In this document: piece by piece, positions 60,211-64,000 of the stretch
Position numbering within the stretch: the stretch's first letter is position 1
How the letters are laid out: each line of letters begins with the position of its first letter
Source: Rhodobacter sp.
GTDB lineage: Bacteria; Pseudomonadota; Alphaproteobacteria; Rhodobacterales; Rhodobacteraceae
Reading direction: 5' to 3'
Assembly: GCA_020250175.1 (NCBI GenBank)
Contig: JADCEN010000063.1
Location: 1 to 64,000 of the forward strand
Length of the DNA stretch: 64,000 nucleotides
Translations under genes and position numbers: made by a program
Notes under the pieces: generated by a model
What the model was told of the DNA's origin: nothing
Database searches by the model: none
Seen by the model: only the letters and a program-made list of their open reading frames with translations

Positions 60211-61578
60211 TCAGGCGGTCAGGGGCCGGGGCGCGCGCCGCCAGAACCGCACCATCAGCAGCACGGCGGCGACAGTCAGCCCGATGACAAGGCCCAGCCA
60301 GATGCCCGCCGCGCCATAACCGGCGCGGAAGGCCAGCAGATAGCCCGCCGGAATACCGATGACCCAGTAACTCAGAATGGCCAGCCACATCGGCACCCGC
60401 GTATCCTTGATGCCACGCAGCAGGCCAAGGGCAATGACCTGCATCGCGTCGGCCATCTGGAACAGCGCGCCCAGCGCCAGCAGCATGACGCCGATGGCCA
60501 CGATTTCGACCGCGCCCGGTTTCGACAGGTCGAGAAAAACCGAAATGATCGGCTGCGGCACCGCAAGAAAGACAGTGACCACCAGCAGACCGAAGCCCGC
60601 CGACAGGGCAATGGCCACGCGCGCGCCATCGCGCAGGCCACGCGCATTGCCGGCACCATCGGCCCAGCTGGTGCGCACGGTCGCGGCATTGGCCAGCCCC
60701 AGATGCACCATGAAGGCCAGGGCGCAGGCCTCGAGCGCGATGCCATGCGCCGCCAGTTCCTTTGCGCCGATCCAGCCCATCATCAGGGCCGAGGCATGGA
60801 ACAGCCCAGCTTCCGCAAGGCTGGTCAGTCCGATGGGCAGCCCCAGCCGGAACACCTGGCGCAGGGCGACCGGATCGGCCCGCCAGAAGCGCTGGAACAG
60901 GTGAAACCTGCGCAGCTGCGGCAGCAACCCCGCATAGATCACCAGCACCAGAATTGTCAGCGTCTGCGCCGCAATCGAGGCCCAGGCAGCCCCCCGCACG
61001 CCCAGTTCGGGAAAGCCCCAGTTGCCAAAGATCAGCGCCCAGTTGACGGCGATGTTCACGAAGACCGCCGCGATCGTCGCCCACAGCACGACCTGCGTGC
61101 GCCCAAGGGCCGCAAGGTAGCTTTTCAGCACCATGACCAGCAGCGCGGGGATCATGCCCAGCCCGGCAATCTGCAGGAAATCCTGCCCCAGGGCCGCCAC
61201 TTCTGGCTGCTGGCCTGCGGCCAGCAGGATGGGGCCCGACCACCAGAACAGCGGGTAGCACAGCACCCCAAAGGCGATGGACAGCCACATGCCCATGCGC
61301 GTGTCGCGCCGCACCTGCGCCTCGTCGCCGCGCGCCAGCGCGCTTGCGACCATCGGCATGACCGCCTGGGCAAACCCGGACCCCAGAATGAAGATCACAA
61401 AGAAGCTGGATGCGCCCAGCACACCGGCAGCCAGCGCCGGCACTGAATACCAGCCCAGCATGATCGTATCGACGACATGCAGCGACATCTGCGCCAGATG
61501 GCTGCCGATCAGCGGCAGGCCAAGCGTCAGCGTCGCCCGCGCATGGGCGGCGTAGGTGATGGGATGATGCGTGGACAT
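60211..61578 (-). CDS. MATE-family multidrug exporter
   Basis: A 455-residue inner-membrane exporter with about twelve hydrophobic segments in two related halves (LTLGLPLIGSHLAQMSLHVVDTIMLGW and VFRLGLPIGLTSLAEAGLFHASALMMGW). NorM-type members use Na+ or H+ gradients to expel cationic drugs. I take the ATG at 61578; an in-frame GTG three codons earlier is possible. It is convergent with the aminotransferase gene. Confidence 0.93.
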   Translation of the reverse strand: MSTHHPITYAAHARATLTLGLPLIGSHLAQMSLHVVDTIMLGWYSVPALAAGVLGASSFFVIFILGSGFAQAVMPMVASALARGDEAQVRRDTRMGMWLSIAFGVLCYPLFWWSGPILLAAGQQPEVAALGQDFLQIAGLGMIPALLVMVLKSYLAALGRTQVVLWATIAAVFVNIAVNWALIFGNWGFPELGVRGAAWASIAAQTLTILVLVIYAGLLPQLRRFHLFQRFWRADPVALRQVFRLGLPIGLTSLAEAGLFHASALMMGWIGAKELAAHGIALEACALAFMVHLGLANAATVRTSWADGAGNARGLRDGARVAIALSAGFGLLVVTVFLAVPQPIISVFLDLSKPGAVEIVAIGVMLLALGALFQMADAMQVIALGLLRGIKDTRVPMWLAILSYWVIGIPAGYLLAFRAGYGAAGIWLGLVIGLTVAAVLLMVRFWRRAPRPLTA

Positions 61579-61619
61579 GCGCCGCACTTAGCCTGTGGCG
61601 CGTAAGGCGGCAAGCGGAC

Positions 61620-62558
61620 TCAGACCGCCGCAAGAAGAAGACGGGCCGCAACCAGGGCGATGACGGCCCCGACCATGATTTCCAACATGGGCGCGGCGCG
61701 CGCAATTGCCCCGGCGGGCAGCGATGCGAAGGTGCCCTCGCGCGCCCAGACCGCCATTGCCGCGACCCCGACGGTGACAAGGGCGGTTCCAAGCCCCATG
61801 GCATAGGCGGCCAGAATGCCCCCGGCCCCGATCCCCATCTGCCAGGTCAGGATCAGCACGAACAGCGCCCCCGTGCAGGGGCGCACCGCCACCCCGGCGA
61901 TCAGGGCTGCGGCATCGCGCCACCCGGTCAGGCGGGCAACCTGCGCCGGAGTGGGGGCATGGGCATGCCCGCAGTGTTCGTCATGCACATGGGTGTGGTC
62001 ATGGGCGGGATGGTCACGGGTACCCACCGCATCCGGGCCGGGTGCCGCAGCCAGTCCGTCCCCCTGCCCGCTGTGGATGCCGCGCCAACCCCGGACCATA
62101 AGCCAGACACCGATCAGCGCCACGATCACGTAGCTTATCGGCGCGGTGACCTGATCGGCCCCGTCAACCAGCCGGTCGCGTGTCCAGCCAAAGAGGGCGA
62201 TGCCCGCATAGACCAGCGCCACAGCCACCGTCGCCTGGGCCAGGCTGGACAGGATGGCAATGGCCGCAAGCGGCACAAGGCGGACCCGCGTTGCCATGCC
62301 GTAGCCACCGATCAGCATCTTGCCATGGCCGGGTCCCACGGCATGGAACACCCCATAGGCAAAGGACAGGCCCAGCAATGCCGCCAGCGCCCCGCCGTGA
62401 CCGGCGCGCAGCTGCCGGATGGCACCCGCCAGCGCCGACTGGGCCCATCGCTGTGCTTCGATGGCCTGCCGTTCCAAAAGGTCCAGCCCGCCGGACAGCC
62501 ACAGCAGCGCCAGCAACCCCGCAAGCACCGCCCCCAGGATCAGGAACGGGCGGGACAT
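61620..62558 (-). CDS. NicO/RcnA-type nickel-cobalt transporter
   Basis: A 312-residue membrane protein. Six or so hydrophobic segments flank a histidine-rich loop at about 185-210 (HPAHDHTHVHDEHCGHAHA), a likely metal-binding loop. The family block FAYGVFHAVGPGHGKMLIGGYGM is intact. Such proteins move Ni or Co; whether inward or outward cannot be told. It overlaps the DUF1007 gene upstream by 19 bases. Confidence 0.9.
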   Translation of the reverse strand: MSRPFLILGAVLAGLLALLWLSGGLDLLERQAIEAQRWAQSALAGAIRQLRAGHGGALAALLGLSFAYGVFHAVGPGHGKMLIGGYGMATRVRLVPLAAIAILSSLAQATVAVALVYAGIALFGWTRDRLVDGADQVTAPISYVIVALIGVWLMVRGWRGIHSGQGDGLAAAPGPDAVGTRDHPAHDHTHVHDEHCGHAHAPTPAQVARLTGWRDAAALIAGVAVRPCTGALFVLILTWQMGIGAGGILAAYAMGLGTALVTVGVAAMAVWAREGTFASLPAGAIARAAPMLEIMVGAVIALVAARLLLAAV

Positions 62559-63199
62559 GTCAGGCGAACCTCATCGGCATAGGCCGCACCAACAGCCGGA
62601 AAATCACCCTCAAGGTCAGAGCCGTAGTATTCTTCCAGCGCCGCCTCCAATGCCCTGTCGGCTGCGGCAAGGTCCGGCTCGAAGATCATAGCGGCACAGT
62701 CCGTTCCGCCCGTCACCTTCGGGGTTCCCACAATACGGTAGGAAACGTAGTAGCTGGGGTCATAGGATTGCACGACAAAGGGCAGATCGCGGGGATCGAC
62801 CGGCGTCTCGACCCGGCGCAGATGGGTCGAGACCAGCCGTCCGTCCACATAATCGGCCGTCCAGTCCGAAGGGCCGCCCAGACCCAGCGGCGTTTCCCCT
62901 GCCAGAACATAGGTATCACCGGGATAGCCTTCGTCCCAGACCATGTCGAAGCCCGACAGGGCCGCCTTTTCGGCACTGTCCAGGACCCCGTCGAAATCGG
63001 GATCAAAGCCGCGGTCTTCGATGATCGACAGCGTATAGAGTTCGTCATAGACCCAGGTGACGCGGACGGCATCTACCATGCCCCCGGCGTTCAGGATGAT
63101 CTCGACCTCGGTATCGATGAACACATGGGGATGCGCCAGGGCCGGCAGGGCGGTGCAGGCCGCTATCATCGCCAAGAATGCAGGGCCAGCAGCTTTCAT
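62540..63199 (-). CDS. DUF1007 periplasmic protein
   Basis: A 219-residue secreted protein with signal MKAAGPAFLAMIAACTALPALA, then HPHVFIDTEVEIILN, the DUF1007 start with two His. EF-hand-like acidic DPDFDGVLDSAEKAAL follows, and a Cys pair in the C-terminal half. DUF1007 genes commonly precede NicO-type transporters and are thought to act with them on metals; the 19-base overlap supports this. The start is the ATG at 63199. Confidence 0.9.
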   Translation of the reverse strand: MKAAGPAFLAMIAACTALPALAHPHVFIDTEVEIILNAGGMVDAVRVTWVYDELYTLSIIEDRGFDPDFDGVLDSAEKAALSGFDMVWDEGYPGDTYVLAGETPLGLGGPSDWTADYVDGRLVSTHLRRVETPVDPRDLPFVVQSYDPSYYVSYRIVGTPKVTGGTDCAAMIFEPDLAAADRALEAALEEYYGSDLEGDFPAVGAAYADEVRLTCPARS

Positions 63200-63336
63200 C
63201 GGTCCTCGGTCATCCCCTGTGGTTGGGCCGCAGGTTAATGGACCTTGCAACAGCAGGCCATAGCAAAGCGTGCGCCGGGCTTGCGAAGATTTGCCGAAGG
63301 GCCAGGGGAAGCGCGCAATCCGGACGGAGTCCTTTC

Positions 63337-63480
63337 ATGCTGACCCTTTACCTGTCTGCTGCGGTGTCTGCCGCTTCTGCGCGTCGCGCGCGCTTTGGCT
63401 TCTGGCGGAAACCGGCACGCCTTTTGAACATGTGCCGGTCATCCAGGCCTGCCGCCCGGCAGATCCGGCTGCGGTGGGGG
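63337..63480 (+). pseudogene. Broken glutathione S-transferase N-terminus
   Basis: ATG at 63337 reads LTLYLSAAVSAASARRA, then similarity continues in the next frame as LWLLAETGTPFEHVPVIQAC and RPADPAAVGAP, together the first 50 or so residues of a GST thioredoxin fold. A frameshift near 63388 and the loss of everything after about 63480 mark it as a remnant. The rest of the 63200-63614 gap has no other gene. Confidence 0.5.
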
Positions 63481-63614
63481 CCCCGCGCGCCGGAACCCGC
63501 ATGATGCTGCGCCACCGCATTGGGCAAGGCGGGGGCACCGGCCCCCATATCTTGCGGACGGGGGGCCACAAATGATCTACTGCTTCGCTGAAGCAGATCA
63601 GGAATCGAGCATAC

Positions 63615-64000
63615 ATGGCCAACGACCTTCTCTCGGGCACGTCAGACACCTACGATGCCTCGTCCATCGAAGTGCTGGAAGGGCTGGAACCGGTGCGCAA
63701 GCGCCCGGGCATGTATATCGGCGGCACCGATGAGCGTGCGCTGCACCATCTTGTGGCCGAAGTGCTGGACAATTCGATGGACGAGGCCGTGGCGGGGCAC
63801 GCCACCCGCATCGATGTGGAACTGCATGCGGACCATTCCGTTACCATCCGCGACAATGGCCGCGGCATTCCGATTGATCCGCACCCGAAGTTTCCCGGCA
63901 AGTCGGCGCTGGAGGTGATCCTGTGTACCCTGCACGCGGGCGGCAAATTCTCGGGCAAGGCCTATGAAACCTCGGGCGGGCTGCACGGTGTGGGGGCTTC
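63615..64000 (+). CDS. parE: DNA topoisomerase IV subunit B (cut by window end)
   Basis: The first 128 codons of parE; the gene runs past the window. The GHKL ATP-binding part is present: [48 protein letters not shown] and GGLHGVG. The start [20 protein letters not shown] is typical of ParE, and [15 protein letters not shown] (in place of gyrase's [14 protein letters not shown]) also points to ParE. The partner ParC is not in view. Confidence 0.93.
   Translation, partial: MANDLLSGTSDTYDASSIEVLEGLEPVRKRPGMYIGGTDERALHHLVAEVLDNSMDEAVAGHATRIDVELHADHSVTIRDNGRGIPIDPHPKFPGKSALEVILCTLHAGGKFSGKAYETSGGLHGVGA

Overview
The window reads as one chromosomal stretch of an alphaproteobacterium of the order Rhodobacterales (Rhodobacter/Paracoccus-like). 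The reasons are uniformly high G+C with GCC/GGC-rich codons, a dnaA-dnaN-recF-gyrB block next to rpsT, a phaZ/phaC-phaP-phaR storage locus with CTGC-N3-GCAG operators, FAD-dependent ThyX, paired yqgE and DsbD-domain genes, and several small alphaproteobacterial families (DUF2842, DUF2177, SdhE). No rRNA or tRNA gene and no CRISPR array was seen.

Layout. 1-7.2 kb: an IS30 transposase remnant, a periplasmic sulfatase, a cyanide-insensitive-type bd oxidase (cydAB), a large palindromic repeat array and moaA. 7.3-11.2 kb: alkD-like, glmU, gph and a DDAH-family hydrolase. 11.3-19.2 kb: replication genes read right to left (rpsT, dnaA, dnaN, recF, a LysE-type exporter, gyrB). 20-23.2 kb: thiamine diphosphokinase followed by tandemly duplicated type IV prepilin genes, ending in a chimeric pseudogene. 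23.3-29.3 kb: an acidic protein of unknown function, DUF2842, purA, secG, pyrG. 29.3-32.3 kb: a coiled-coil protein, rlmJ, terB-like and PhnD-like genes. 32.3-40.6 kb: a polar amino-acid-type ABC transporter followed by a gamma-glutamyl-polyamine-type set (two glutamine-synthetase-like ligases, a class I amidotransferase, an FAD oxidoreductase). 40.7-42.9 kb: a DegT-family aminotransferase and a LysR regulator. 42.9-47.4 kb: phaR, phaP, phaC and divergent phaZ. 47.5-50.4 kb: an alpha/beta hydrolase and thrS. 50.5-51.7 kb: a truncated cold-shock gene and a second copy of the palindromic array between direct repeats. 51.7-54.5 kb: an ArsC-like gene, DUF2177, a DsbD-domain gene, yqgE. 55.0-57.3 kb: an A+T-rich HNH-like gene lying between intact thyX and a second, broken thyX 3' end. 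57.5-64 kb: a glyoxalase-fold gene, a MarR-type regulator, sdhE, an aspartate aminotransferase, a MATE exporter, a NicO-type transporter with a DUF1007 partner, a broken GST and the start of parE.

Most genes are ordinary core functions. The unexpected content lies between them. There is a three-unit stem-loop array present twice in opposite orientation, 45 kb apart. There is a tandem [thiamine diphosphokinase tail + prepilin] duplication that ends in a pilin/kinase chimera. A possible small island sits at the thyX 3' end. A set of PhaR-type operators covers all three pha transcription units. A hairpin buries the ribosome-binding site of the DegT-family gene. A TTCATTATCTGTTCA-plus-hairpin repeat occurs at two gene ends.
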